Part shown: piece by piece, positions 10,519-21,553 of the stretch | Layout: each line of letters begins with the position of its first letter | Numbering within the stretch: the first letter of the stretch is position 1 | From: Rugalucina vietnamica | Lineage: Eukaryota > Mollusca > Bivalvia > Lucinida > Lucinidae | Assembly (NCBI GenBank): GCA_964017185.1 | Contig: OZ024880.1 | Coordinates: 39,584,329-39,648,328 of the forward strand | Direction: 5' to 3' | Length of the DNA: 64,000 nucleotides | The notes under the pieces: model-generated | Databases searched by the model: none | What the model was told of the DNA's origin: nothing | The model's input: only the letters and a program-made list of their open reading frames with translations | Program-made: the position numbers and the translations under genes

Positions 10519-10693
10519 CATTTGATTTTGGAACTAAACTGAAGATTGAAACCCATGATATTGCCACCTTTCCAACCTGGTCCAAATCATTCAGATAGTA
10601 CACTGTCATCTTATCATATGCCAACAAGGTTAGGAGATTTTTTTCTTTGATATCTGCTATCTTGATTACTAAAAGACCTCCATAGACACTCAA
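10519..10693 (-). CDS. Candidate internal exon, unidentified protein
   Basis: On the minus strand an open frame reads LLVIKIADIKEKNLLTLLAY then DKMTVYYLNDLDQVGKVAIS and WVSIFSLVPKSN, followed at once by an excellent 5' splice site (G/GTGAGT, at 10513-10518). Possible 3' splice sites are GCTTAG (exon from 10693) or CTTTTAG (exon from 10678); an in-frame stop just upstream of the first sets the limit. The alternation of short hydrophobic strands with Gly/Asp turns would suit a beta-rich domain such as a propeller, but I do not recognise the family. It supports a minus-strand host gene across this region. Confidence 0.4.
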
Positions 10694-12023
10694 CTAAGCA
10701 ATCTATTTCCAGGTCTGTCATATTACCGTGACAGGACAGCCCTAGGTAGAATATGTTGGTGCAACATATTAGCGGCATCTGGAGTGCTAGTAAATATGCA
10801 AATTAGAAACTCCAAACTTTGTGAAGCTAGTAAAGGTAGCATATATAACGCAGTAAACGACCCTTGGTGGGTGAAAATGCTTTTCCACCAATGGGGTTTG
10901 CTGTGGCTTGCTTCGGCTAATGTTACATTTGGTCACGTAGTATACCTGTCAGTTACAATGGAACGAATGAGCATAAAGTATTGGTAAACCCTTAGATATA
11001 ACCTGTCCAAGACAGACAGTTATATAACTTCTAAAACAAAAACTCCAGCGAGAAAATCAGATTTCCTTTTATAGTTTCTTAAAAAATCTTGATCCTAACC
11101 AGCTATAGTAGTCAAACAGCACTTTAAAATATAATGTACTACATTACCCCTCCCACTTTCTTTTTTTTTTCCATCATTTAATAAGCTGTTTTAATCTGGA
11201 AGTACCATTAGCAGACATGATGCACTGAAAACTAATTAGACAACATGCTCCATTAATTATAGAGGGAAAACAGTATATTAATACCAGCAATTTAATTTAA
11301 ATGCAATTAACATCTCAGAGGCTTCAGAAGTTTTAATTCCAATGTACCCCACCCACCACATACATGACAGACAATGTGGCTTCAAAATACCTATATCAAC
11401 AGATATATGCACATTCATCTAATTAAAATGTTCATGAAACACATTAAAGCACAATTATATACACCCTTCTGCACAAGCAACAAAATCTCTCTGATTTCCA
11501 GAAAAACAGGAGTTCATTAAAGGTAATAAAATAGTGATTAAACAGTGGCATACTGTGGCTTTACAATAACTTGTTAATTACCCTGCTGATAAGTGGCAGA
11601 TGGTCAGTAAGACATGTACTATATGTTACCACTTCCTGATTGCAATAAGATGCACAATATAACTGTGCAACTGTGCCATAAAGAAAAAGCATCTTCCAGT
11701 TTTTGTCAGCATATTCTTGCTCAACTAAACTGAGCCTCAAATGTTTTCCTTCTCTATTTGAGGGATTGCTTATTTATTTGATCACAAAAATCAAAGAGTT
11801 AATGTTAAAATGAATCTGTTGCATTGGAACATTTATGAAGCAATGAGAAGTTTGTTCATTATTCTTTTTTTTTGATAATCATAATTAAAAAAAAAATGAT
11901 TCATTGAACTCGATATTTGGGCCCTTTTGTTGTTCCCAAAATGTAGTTTGTCGTATGGACTTGTTGCTAAAGTAATATAAAAGTTTAAGCTGGCCCTTCT
12001 TTGGTCATTATTTTTATTTTTTT
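10694..12023. other. No gene seen
   Basis: AT-rich, probable intron or intergenic DNA. The plus-strand frame at 10784-10987 has no supporting features. No repeat ends were recognised in this 1.3-kb stretch. Confidence 0.4.
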
Positions 12024-13826
12024 TATACCCCCCCGCAAAACGAAGTTTTAGGGGGGTATACTGTTTTCAGTCTGTCCGTCATTCTGTCATTCCGTGATTC
12101 CGTCATTCCGTCAACATTTTGACATCTTTGCTGAATAACTTAAGTAGTTTTTGCCCTATGTTCTTCAAATTTTCAACACACCTGCACCATTAGACAACAC
12201 ATGTGTGATATGAATTTAGGGGCCAAAGGGTCAGTTTTGCAAGAGTTATGGGACTTTTTAAACCTATACATAGAATGTTTGCCATAGTCCTTATAGTGCA
12301 TACTTTGTGAAATCAACTCCACCTACAGCTTTCAATACTCTCTTTTGATACTTTGCAGATATGTGCCAGAGATATTGAAGATATGCATGAAGAAGTATTA
12401 TGCTGAAAAAATGATTTTTTGACAAATTTACAGCATTTTGAACTTAGCCAATTTTCGATAATTGCCATATTCAACAATGGTTGGAAGTGCATAGTTTGTG
12501 AAATCAACTCCTCCTAGGGCTTTCAGTATTTCTTTTCAATACTTTGTAGACATGTTCCACACATATTGAAGATGTGCATGAAGAATTATAATGCTGAAAA
12601 AATAATTTTTGACAAATTTACAGCAGTTTTTAACATAGCCATTTTTTGACCATCGCTTATACAATAATGGTTGGTAGTGCATACTTTGTGAAATCAACTC
12701 CTCCTACAGCTTTCAATATTCTCTTTTGATACTTTGCAGATATGTGCCAGAGATATTGAAGATATGCATGAAGAAGTATTATGCTGAAAAAATGATTTTT
12801 GACAAATTTACAGCATTTTGAACTTAGCCAATTTTCGATAATTGCCATATTCAACAATGGTTGGTAGCGCATAGTTTGTGAAATCAACTCCTCTTAGGGC
12901 TTTCAGTATTTCTTTTCAATACTTTGCAGACGTGTTTCACACATATTGAAGATGTGCATGAAGAAATATAATGATGAAAAAATAAATCTTGACAAATTTA
13001 CAGCAATTTTTAACATAGCCATTTTTTGACCATTGCTTATAAACAATAATGGTTGGTAATTCATAGTTTGTGAAATCAACTTCTCCTAGGGCTTTCAGTA
13101 TTTCTTTTCAATACTTTGCAGACATGTTCCACATATATTGAAGATGTGCATGAAGAATTATAATGCTGAAAAAATAATTTTTGACAAATTTACAGCAATT
13201 TTTAACATAGCCATTTTTTGACCATTGCTTTTACAATAATGGTTGGTAGTGCATATTTTATGAAATCAACTCCTCGTGAGGCTTTCAGTATCTCTTTTCA
13301 ATACTTTGCAGACATGTTCCACACATATTGAAGATGTGCATGATGAATTATAATGATGAAAAATTAACTTTTGACAAATTTACATCATCTTTCAACATTG
13401 CCATTTCTTGACCATTGCATATATACAATAATGGTTGGTAGTGCATACTTTGTGAAATAAACTCCTCTTAGGGCTTTCAGTGTTACTTTTAAATTCTTTG
13501 TAGATTTGTTCCAGATACTTTAGATGTGCATGAATAATTTTCATGCTGAAGAGTTAATTTTTGACAAATTTTCAGCTTTTATTTAACTTAGCCAATTTAA
13601 CCATTTCTCATGATAAACAATAATGATCATAATGCATACAGTGAAATCAACCTCAAGCTTTCAATATATTCTTTTAATATCTTATAGATGTGACTGGCAT
13701 ACTGAGGATGTATAGTGAAGAATTATAATGCTGAAAAGATATCTTTGACAAATTTTACATTTGTATGCATGTTTGATTTAGGAAGTTATCCGCCAGCGTC
13801 AGATAATTTTGCGGGGGGGTATACTG
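12024..13826 (+). mobile_element. Pearl/Helentron-like element with ~190-bp monomers
   Basis: The left end has TATACCCCCCCGCAAAA and the right end its complement TTTTGCGGGGGGGTATA. Just inside the left end lies a TC-rich CCGTCATTC run. The interior holds about eight tandem monomers of roughly 190 bp, each with GTGAAATCAACTCCTC, CTTTCAGTATTTCTTTTC, GACAAATTTACAGC and CAATAATGGTTGG. Conserved ends around a variable number of tandem core units is the established layout of bivalve pearl elements, which have been connected with non-autonomous Helentrons. Adjacent monomers on both strands give short frames that are not genes. Confidence 0.75.
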
Positions 13827-14278
13827 AAAGCCTTGCTTGCAGCCAATTTTTAGTTATTCTTTTTTTTTATTCTCGTTTATTTTTGATATTCAGGCTTTTG
13901 ATATATGATGGCTGTCATGTGAGCTCATTGCGAATATTACGTATGCATACAATGTCAGTACTCGACAAACATGTGTATGTGCACTCACAGCCCCTAAGTA
14001 ATTGTTAAGAATTTCATTTAGAAAAATCCATGTGCCTATGAAAATTGTGCATGCAGTAAAATTTCATGTAGCATTCATGCATATTTCTTCACACTGATAA
14101 AAACACGCATAGCAAGTGGTTTTTTTTTTCCAATCTTGTTTTTCACAGCATGACATGTAAAAATTTGGTACATTTGTTTTAAAACTACTAAGGAAGATCT
14201 TTACCACTTCTTCATGCATTGGGTAAATTCATACTAGTCAGTTATATACCCACATTCACATATACAAATAATATGAAT

Positions 14279-14504
14279 AGTGAGAAAACAAACAATTTGC
14301 ATAGGCGAAAACAAAGCCACAGATCATCTGTGCACTAACTACACAGCGGATCAGCACCTTTGTTTTCGCTGCACGGATAGTATAATCCTTCTTCGTTTTA
14401 AATCCAAAATTTCAAGGTTCTAGCCTGCTTCTGTGACTGTACAGGCTGGTTTGTGTCAGACCTGGTCAGAACCCAAATTGTTGGTTTTCTCACGCACAGG
14501 CTCA
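14279..14504 (+). mobile_element. Hairpin MITE family 1, copy c (left end truncated)
   Basis: Starts inside the TIR at TGAGAAAACAAACAATTTGC, lacking the outer TGAGCCGC; it retains the central hairpin (GCGAAAACAAAGCCACAGAT and complement), the TTAAATCCAAAATTTCAAGG tract and the intact right TIR ending GGCTCA followed by TA. Confidence 0.8.
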
Positions 14505-15779
14505 TATGTGAATCTTTGGTACCAATTTTCTTCAATGTGAAACTAAATACAAGATCTGCACTGATAGGATATGCAAATTCATCACATGTTAAACCTTAAA
14601 ATCGAGAGTAAAATACAATCCCCAAAAGTATTGAACAGATGTCACATTTCCCAAATGTCACATATAAATGTGACATATTGATACCTACTTTTCATGTTTG
14701 TGTGAACTTTGATAGAAGTGAAATAGCTGTTCAACAAATCACAACCCGCCCGTTCTACCAAAGAAATAAGTTTTTATTTTAATTTTTGTTTGATATTCAT
14801 GCTAATTGTTTTTATGCTCAAAATTGTCAAAACTTAGCCGGTCCCAGCTGTGTACATACTTGGAAAAATGCCCCCTCCCCCCCCCCCCCCCCCCAAAAAA
14901 AAAAAAAAAGTTTGTTTTTTTATTCACACAATTATCATTGTTTCAGAGTGATGTTGAATTTTCTGGATAAGAGATTGATTCTTATGTTAATGAATTCCTT
15001 GTCTTTCTCAGCCATCTTTGAGTAATAAAATAATCAGTCTCAACTGGTTGGGGTCCAGTGCCTGCTGTGTTAATGAAGTGTTGGTCCAATTATTCAATTA
15101 AGCTGAAGGAGGACCAAAAATGGTCCTCTTTTGTGTGCTTATTCGCCTGAGTGTATAACTGTTTGTTCAGCTGTCAATTAGAGACAGAAGCATGTGAGTA
15201 TACAGTGATATGTTGAAGATCAAATAAAATCTTCTGTAGACATCAGACCATGGTTTAAAGAGGGGGATAAAATGTAAAATGTAATAGGAGGGATCAAAGC
15301 CTTACATTACTTTTCTTTATAACAAGGGTACTTTGTGAGAATAAAAAAAAAACACTGGCATGGTGACATAGAACAAATCATAACTGAATGTACTTGATAT
15401 TTAAAATAAATTTTATGCATGCTGTTTTGGCCACACCTTTTCCTCTAAGGTTAATATTTGAAAGTTTTAAAGTGCCAAAAATAATGCCACTTCCTGTATT
15501 AAAATGACAGAGTCAAGAATATGATATTAAAAGTCACACCCCTCCTATAATTAAAGCCTTATATTGCTAGCTAGTGACCTTGCAACCTCTAGTAACCAAA
15601 CATAGTTGAGAAGTTTGGACTTTTACACCAGACTTTAGTTTTCAGTCTTTCTTGAAATGTAAGCTTGTGTTAGTAACGAAGTATGATATCTATATTATAA
15701 ACTTAACCATCAAAGTATGGGTGGCCCCCTTGTTGGACAATGGAAACCACCATTTCTTATGCATATATATAAGAATGTA
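14505..15779. other. No gene seen; C/A homopolymer tract
   Basis: The only notable feature is a C run joined to an A run at about 14873-14910. The frame at 14786-15025 crosses that run and is discounted. No elements recognised. Confidence 0.4.
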
Positions 15780-15868
15780 GGAAAAAAAAGTCAAAGGAAA
15801 AAAAGTCACGGAAAAAAGTCACAATTTTGGGTAGAAAAAAAAGTCACAGGAAAAAAAGTCACAAAAAA
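15780..15868. repeat. GTCAC/poly-A minisatellite, locus 1
   Basis: Imperfect tandem units of about 14-15 bp, GGAAAAAAAGTCACA with variants. The same unit occurs inverted at 25411-25540 and in the same orientation at 63494-63587, so it is a dispersed tandem repeat and not a one-off slippage product. Confidence 0.8.
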
Positions 15869-17089
15869 GAATGATGCTTTTTCTCAATTTTTGGTTAGGA
15901 ATAAACATTTTCTGGGCGGAATAATTCATAAAATATTAATTAATTGATAAGAAATTGTCATATCAGTGAATTGATAAGCAATGTTTAGGAAAATATTAAT
16001 AAATAGTCCATTTGGTTTCAGGAAAAAAGGCTCAATAGGGGGTTCATGAAATTGCCTAAATTTAGCTCCTCTGGAAATTGTTTGGAATTTGATTTATTAG
16101 CATGTTGTTTTGCCAGATGGTTCCATGTATGTGTTTGAGAATTGTTCTTCTTCTCGTTGATGTTATGTTTATTGGTGTTTTGATTATTTATTTGGATTTT
16201 ATTAGCTTTGCATTGTTCTGTCTGTTTTCATATTCAATTTGTTTTCCCTATATGGGGCCTCTATTTGCCTCCACAGCTACAGGACCTGTCCACCATTAAT
16301 TTTACTTACTTGAATCAATTGGAAATATTTTGTTTTTGTTTTATTAGTTAGTGGATATCAGTTTTGTCATATCAGAGGTTGGAGAGAAGGATTTATTTGC
16401 TTAATTTTTCTAACAATAGTTGTTATTAATGATTTTTATTTTGCAACAGGTGTCTATTGACTGTGACTGTACAAGCTGACCTACTTTCAGTTGAATAACT
16501 TGACCAAGGAAATTCCACTGGTAAAGTCCAGTTTTGAACGTTTGCCAGATGTTGAATATCTTGCTATATATTTAATATTTAGTTTTTCTTTGTTAAACCT
16601 ACCGGTATTCGAAGTTGGTACCGTAGAGTATCAAAATCCACTGTGATGGAGATCAATGTTTACGAAGAAAGAAATGACTCAAGGTTTGTATCACTCTTTT
16701 TATTTGATTGTCAATCTAGAGACTGTTGAATACTTGGAAATAGAATTGCGGGGTATTTCATGAACTTTTGGTCACTACAGTAGGTAGTATTTACCAAATG
16801 TTACTGTAATGCTTTTGGAATGCAGTTATACAAGTATAAGCTTTTCAAAAAGGCAGTGTCTAGCCTCTTCAGACCAGGAATCTAGCCATCTGGGTCTGGA
16901 CGCTTGCTGTCTGGTAGTGTTGGAGATTCTAACCAACAGGACCCCATTGGAAATAATCGACATGCATACTGTGTATTAGATCTACATAACCATTTGTTTT
17001 ATAAAAAAAATCTGTTTTTCATCTTTCACACTCTTGGGCACTGTTCTGTTGGTGGCACTAGGCTTGGTGACTTCCAGAGAAGGTGGGTC
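15869..17089. other. No gene seen
   Basis: T-rich sequence with one hydrophobic 65-codon plus-strand frame (16102-16299) that I regard as low-complexity translation of a T-rich stretch. No repeat boundaries recognised. Confidence 0.4.
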
Positions 17090-17256
17090 AGTGGTGAATT
17101 TAGAGGGGGTTCAAGGGGTTCGCTCGAACTCCCCTCAGGACCAAAATTATTTCATTTTCATAGGGAATTTAAAGAAATTTGTCTGAAATTAGGCAAACGT
17201 ACCCCCCATTTCTGCATTTGAACCCCCTCTTCAGAAATCCTGGATCCGCCCCTGTG
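17090..17256. repeat. Degraded repeat related to the GGATCC MITE
   Basis: Starts near GAATTTAGAGGGGGTTC and ends AACCCCCTCTTCAGAAATCC then TGGATCCGCCC. The GGATCC-containing end and the GGGGGTC/GACCCCC-type flanking tracts resemble the element at 52427-52606. Ends are inverted relative to each other (GGGGGTT against AACCCCC). Confidence 0.45.
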
Positions 17257-17310
17257 GGTGCAGTTGAAGAAGCTACCTATCTTCTGAGTCGATCAATTTC
17301 TGATCTTTAG

Positions 17311-17520
17311 GGAGTGCGGTGGCGTAGTGGTAGAGTGTCGGACTCCGAATCGAGAGGTCCTGAGTTCGATCCCCACAGGCGTCACCGTGTTGTGTCCTTG
17401 AGCAAGACACATTAACTCCCTACAGTACTGGTTAAACCCAGGAAGAGTTGGCTCCGTCCCGACTTGACTGAAAAATTGATGACTGGGACGTTAAGCCTCA
17501 ATACAAAAAAAAAAAACAAC
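17311..17520 (+). mobile_element. tRNA-derived SINE, copy 1
   Basis: The head resembles a tRNA: A box in GGCGTAGTGGTAGAGTG, a D-loop/anticodon-like stretch, and B box in GAGTTCGATCCCCAC. It is followed by the conserved TGTGTCCTTGAGCAAGACAC motif, then a 3' domain with CTGGTTAAACCCAGGAAGAG, CTGAAAAATTGATGACTGGG and an A-rich tail from about 17503. A tRNA head plus conserved central domain and A-rich tail defines a pol III SINE. This is not a functional tRNA: acceptor pairing and CCA-end structure are absent. Related copies lie at 20177, 23338, 54222, 63755 and, inverted, 23735. Confidence 0.9.
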
Positions 17521-17858
17521 AAAATTTCTGATCATCAGTCATCACCTCAGGTGTGGGGTGGTTGGCTAAATTTAGAATTTAGTCAAGGGGAAAATAGTTT
17601 TGGGGTCCACCATTAAAACTATTTACACTAAAACAACTGCCTCGATATGGGCCTATTTTTAAATAGAAACCTTAAATTCCTGAAATGGTCTTGGATGAGA
17701 CCACTCGAGAAGGGATACTTTTCCAAACCTGAATAGTTCTGGGGAAAAATGAATTTTTCAGGGCATCACTATTAGGTCTGATGCAAGTCAGGATTGAGGT
17801 TTGTAACCTCCATTGTGTTTTGAAATATGCATAGACATGTGCAAAATTTCGAAAAATG

Positions 17859-18271
17859 AAGCATTAGGCGTAAACAAAAAAAAGCTGTGTTTCCGCTAAC
17901 CAGTCCGACTCTTGAGTTTTTGCGCTGACCCTGCAGTTTTTATTGCCAATAAAAATAAAATAGAAATATTTTCATGCAGACCGACCCTCAACATTTGAAG
18001 TGGAAAACAGACAATGATTTAAAAACTGCTATAATTTCAACAATACTAGGTCAACTCGCATTCAGCTTCCTACTGGTTTTAAACTTCATCGCATGTTTGT
18101 TTCGAGTACTTACATGTATGATTAATTTCAGCATGTTTCTACCTCTTTACCCATTTTCAAGTAAGATAAAAATACACAAAAAAAATAAAAAAGATTTTCC
18201 CACCTACCGACTCTACCCCGTCTTCGGCATGTTAGCGGAAACAAGGCTATTTTTATTTTACGCCTTACGTT
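17859..18271. mobile_element. hAT-like MITE, 8-bp TSD
   Basis: Inverted ends around AGGCGTAAA and GTTTCCGCTAAC (17859-17901 against 18224-18271), with GAAAAATG directly abutting on both sides (17851-17858 and 18272-18279). An 8-bp target duplication is typical of hAT elements. The plus-strand frame 17974-18273 runs out into the right TIR and flank and is not taken as a gene. Confidence 0.6.
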
Positions 18272-18893
18272 GAAAAATGCAAAATTCTGCTTTGATAAAT
18301 CTGTTAACCTTGGTCGTTTACTTATTTTTGATACAACTGTTTTGAAAATTAATCTGAGAATATTTTTTTACAAAACATGTTTTTACCTAATGTTACCATT
18401 GTTTTCTGCTTACTTCTACTGTCCGGCATTGATGTCTTTCTGACTGACACAAACCTGGTTTCTGCCACTGACATCAGGTGTAAGTGGTAATCTTTTTTTT
18501 AAGTTTATACTTGTTTTCATTTTTTGTTTAATAGTATTTCAGCAATGTTAAACATCAAAATGATGATATTCTTAGAAAAAAGTATAAAATATACAGAAAG
18601 CAGCAGAAATACTTTTCAAATACATGCCATACATTGAAGACTATTATTTTAAATCTCAAGATTCAAAAATTATCCCATCCACTTATGAAATTGGAGGAAT
18701 TTGCAAAGAATTCTCAAACAGATTTTGCTGAAAAATGTTTCATTTGAAAGCTGCACATTTTGCAAGCAACATTGGCCCGGCCCGGAATGATGTTGCAATT
18801 TTTGCATAGCTACATGTATTTGTTTTTTCTCAATATAGATCTAGTAATTTCACATACATTTTCAAACCTCAATGAGGTTAAAAACCTTACCTC

Positions 18894-19262
18894 CAGGGAT
18901 TTTTTTGACAATTTTGGGAAGGGGCCCTAGGGCCTTTCTGATTGGGACAATTATCGAAGTAAATTCGGAATTGGGAAATTTCAAGTTCTAGACATTCAAA
19001 ATTGATATTTTCCAAAGTGGCATAGCTTAATAAGGGATTTCATTTAGAATAATTAGATAATAATTCATAATCAAAAGTGTCAAAAGTTAAATAACATTTC
19101 TAACAGCAAAGTTTGAATTTCACAATGTATGGAACTGTTGAAAATTATTTTCAGCTGTAATTGGGATTTTTTTCTCCAGATTGGGGAAAAAGACACCTAA
19201 TAGTAATTTGCAATGGGAATGAGGCCTAATTTCGGCCCCTGAGACACACAAAAAAATCCCTG
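18894..19262. mobile_element. MITE with CAGGG termini
   Basis: Perfect 14-bp TIRs CAGGGATTTTTTTG and CAAAAAAATCCCTG, 369 bp long, flanked by ACCTC on both sides (18889-18893 and 19263-19267). CAGGG termini with a short target duplication suggest a hAT-derived MITE, although hAT usually makes 8 bp. No coding capacity. Confidence 0.65.
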
Positions 19263-19369
19263 ACCTCAATCCTGATGTGTACCAGACCTGACTATAGGTA
19301 AATTGTCTTGTGCATTTCTTTAAGGTTGGGTGCTGGGGTCAGGTATTTGTTTTTATCAAGATATACTGT

Positions 19370-19640
19370 ACCAGAGTGCGTCTTAGGAGGACCGCTCCCT
19401 GCGGGACTCCAGCCAATGGCCACTCAAGTTTGTCTAGCATATCACCAACGCTACTGTCCTACAGGTCCACCTGGCTGCAGTCCTTTGCACCATCTCTATC
19501 TTAGCAGTCTGAGTATCATTATAGGCGGGATACCAAATAGGAGCTGCATACTCGAGTTGAGGTCGAACCAATGTTTTGTATGCAATTTCCTTAGTATAAT
19601 GCCTAGGTGCCAGTGCCAAATTATATGTATTTTGCTACAC
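19370..19640 (-). pseudogene. Decayed non-LTR retrotransposon fragment (reverse transcriptase C-terminal region)
   Basis: On the minus strand the frame reads LALAPRHYTKEIAYKTLVRP, then QLEYAAPIWYPAYNDTQTAK and VQRTAARWTC. The order 'YKTLVRP.LEYA..IW.P' then 'VQRTAARW' is characteristic of the region just after the reverse transcriptase fingers/palm in LINE ORF2 proteins of the Jockey/CR1-like group. A frameshift after WTC moves the continuation SSVGDMLDKLEWP to another frame, and further shifts follow. The catalytic YADD box is not present, so this is a short, dead 3' fragment. Confidence 0.8.
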
Positions 19641-20174
19641 GACCCATACCTGGATCTTTCCCTGGGTCTGGAACTGTGAGACATGATTTTTTCATATAAT
19701 TTTTTACACAATCAAACAGTTAAATGCATCCGCTGTGATATTTTTATTACTGGTTATCTAAATTTGCATCTTTAACACATTATCTTTTAACAAAACACTC
19801 TTTAAACTGTATCTTCTCACAGACTTATTTTTCATAAAATGGTGTCTTTCAAAATGTTGATTTATACTAGTACATTTTTTGATACATTTATGCGCATAAT
19901 ATTCGGGTATATAGGGTGGTATGGCAGGATAGATACATGTACATTGACAGTACTACTTCAAACTTGGATAAATACCAACAGACATGAAAATGCTGGAAGA
20001 GTTCAAATGATATTTGTCTGTTTCAGATTGTTGTTTTGGTTGAAAGATTGACACACTGACAATGTTGTATGTTGGATGTCAAGCAGCATAAAGATGTTTC
20101 AGTGTTATTTCAATGAAACAGTTTTTGGTAAGATCATCTTTAGTGATATTAGTCATCACATTACATACCGTAGT
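19641..20174. other. No gene seen
   Basis: AT-rich stretch between a LINE fragment and a SINE. Nothing recognisable. Confidence 0.4.
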
Positions 20175-20176
20175 AG

Positions 20177-20340
20177 GGAGCGGGGTGGCGTAATGGTAGA
20201 GTGTTGGACTCTAAATAAAGAGGTCCTGGGTTTGATCCCCACAGGCCTCACCGTGTTGTGTCCTTGAGCAAGACACTACAGTACTGGTTAAACCCATCCT
20301 GACAAGACTGAAAAATTGTTGACTGAGATGTAAGGCCTCA

Positions 20341-20371
<31 letters not shown>

Positions 20372-20372
20372 C
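20177..20372 (+). mobile_element. tRNA-derived SINE, copy 2, long poly-A tail
   Basis: Same head (GGCGTAATGGTAGAGTG, then GGGTTTGATCCCCAC), the TGTCCTTGAGCAAGACAC motif and the CTGAAAAATTGTTGACTGAG tail as copy 1, with a deletion in the middle of the 3' domain (the AGGAAGAGTTGGCTCC part is missing). It ends in about 30 adenines, longer than the other copies, which is consistent with comparatively recent insertion. Confidence 0.88.
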
Positions 20373-20869
20373 ATGACATAGTACACATGGCTTTTATGGG
20401 GTTACAGGATGTTTCACGCACAAACCAGTTCCTCCTGGGACTGTTTGTGTAAAAAAATATTTTTCGAACGGGACATTTACTCCCGAAGAGTGCCACATGT
20501 TTTAAAAAAATTGATTTTAATGTTGTTTTTTTTTCATTGAAATTATTTATTTTTTATGTCATTTCAACGAACTAAGACATCCAAATAGGATAAACAAGTC
20601 GCTTAAGGACTTCTAAAACTATATTTGGTGAACAGACCCATAAAATTGATTTTGAGCGAATCGTCTCACCTTTTTTAGCAAACAGCCCCATTCGATTTTT
20701 TGCGAAATAGTCCTGGAGGAAACGTCACAAGGAGAAACTGTTTTTAGGAGCCCTTTCATAGTACTCAGAAAGTGACTGCATGTATGTCCAATTTTGATAT
20801 GTGACAATGTCATTGTTTTGTTATTTTGTGTTACATGTATTACTGATGCGTGTATTCATTTATTTTCAG

Positions 20870-20908
20870 AGGGGAGAGAGCTTATATCATCAACAGCAAA
20901 TCGAGCAG
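20870..20908 (+). CDS. Candidate 39-nt micro-exon
   Basis: A strong 3' splice site (TTCATTTATTTTCAG) is followed 39 nt later by GCAG/GTAGTG, a usable 5' splice site. The segment is a multiple of three and open in two frames, reading RGESLYHQQQIEQ or, shifted by one, GERAYIINSKSS. Micro-exons of this size are common in animal genes. There is no second plus-strand exon nearby to support it, and the surrounding frame could instead run on to a stop at about 20988. Weak call. Confidence 0.15.
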
Positions 20909-21553
20909 GTAGTGAACCACAACAGAAAACTTATATTTTAAGTCAATTAGAGTGGATGACTGCATGTACAATAAACTGTTCACCCTAACTTAAATGATAA
21001 ATAATAGACTTTAATACAATCTGTGTTTTGAAGTGGACATGAGTTATAGTAATACTGTGAAGAAATCAAGATATAGTCGATATTACAAAGCAAAAATCAT
21101 TAAAGTTTAGTTTTAAAGCCCTGCTATAAAAAGGCTGGGCTATACTGGATTCAGTTTGACAGTGCCATTGACAAGATCTATTCTTGGGTTTGAACTGTGC
21201 ATCATTTTTTAGCATCCTGTGTTCTTTCCCATAGGCGTTTTATTGAAGCGAGGATTTAGTCTGATTCTCTGACAATTGTTGTTAAATACTTGTGTGTATG
21301 TATGTTTCTTCTGCATGAAGGATCTTGCTGTCTGTGACATAAGACCATGGTGAGAAGCTGTTAACAAAGATGTGCATGTGCACGAAACATGTTTCAGTGA
21401 TATATAGTAAGGATACCAAACCGATTATCCAGAACTGAGAACAGCCAACGCGGATAAAATCAGTAAAAGACTCAAAGACTGTAGTATGCAATTATGTGCC
21501 TTAGAACAACTTTACAAAAAAAAAATTGTGATCTGTGGAAAGTTGTCTCCACA

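Noticed and set aside
12313-12887. Two similar minus-strand frames beginning MISQTM
   Set aside because: Adjacent monomers of the 12024-13826 element, not a duplicated gene.
17311-17390. tRNA gene at the head of the SINE (also 20177 and 54222)
   Set aside because: A and B boxes are present but cloverleaf pairing, especially the acceptor stem, is not, and the sequence continues into a shared 3' domain with an A-rich tail.
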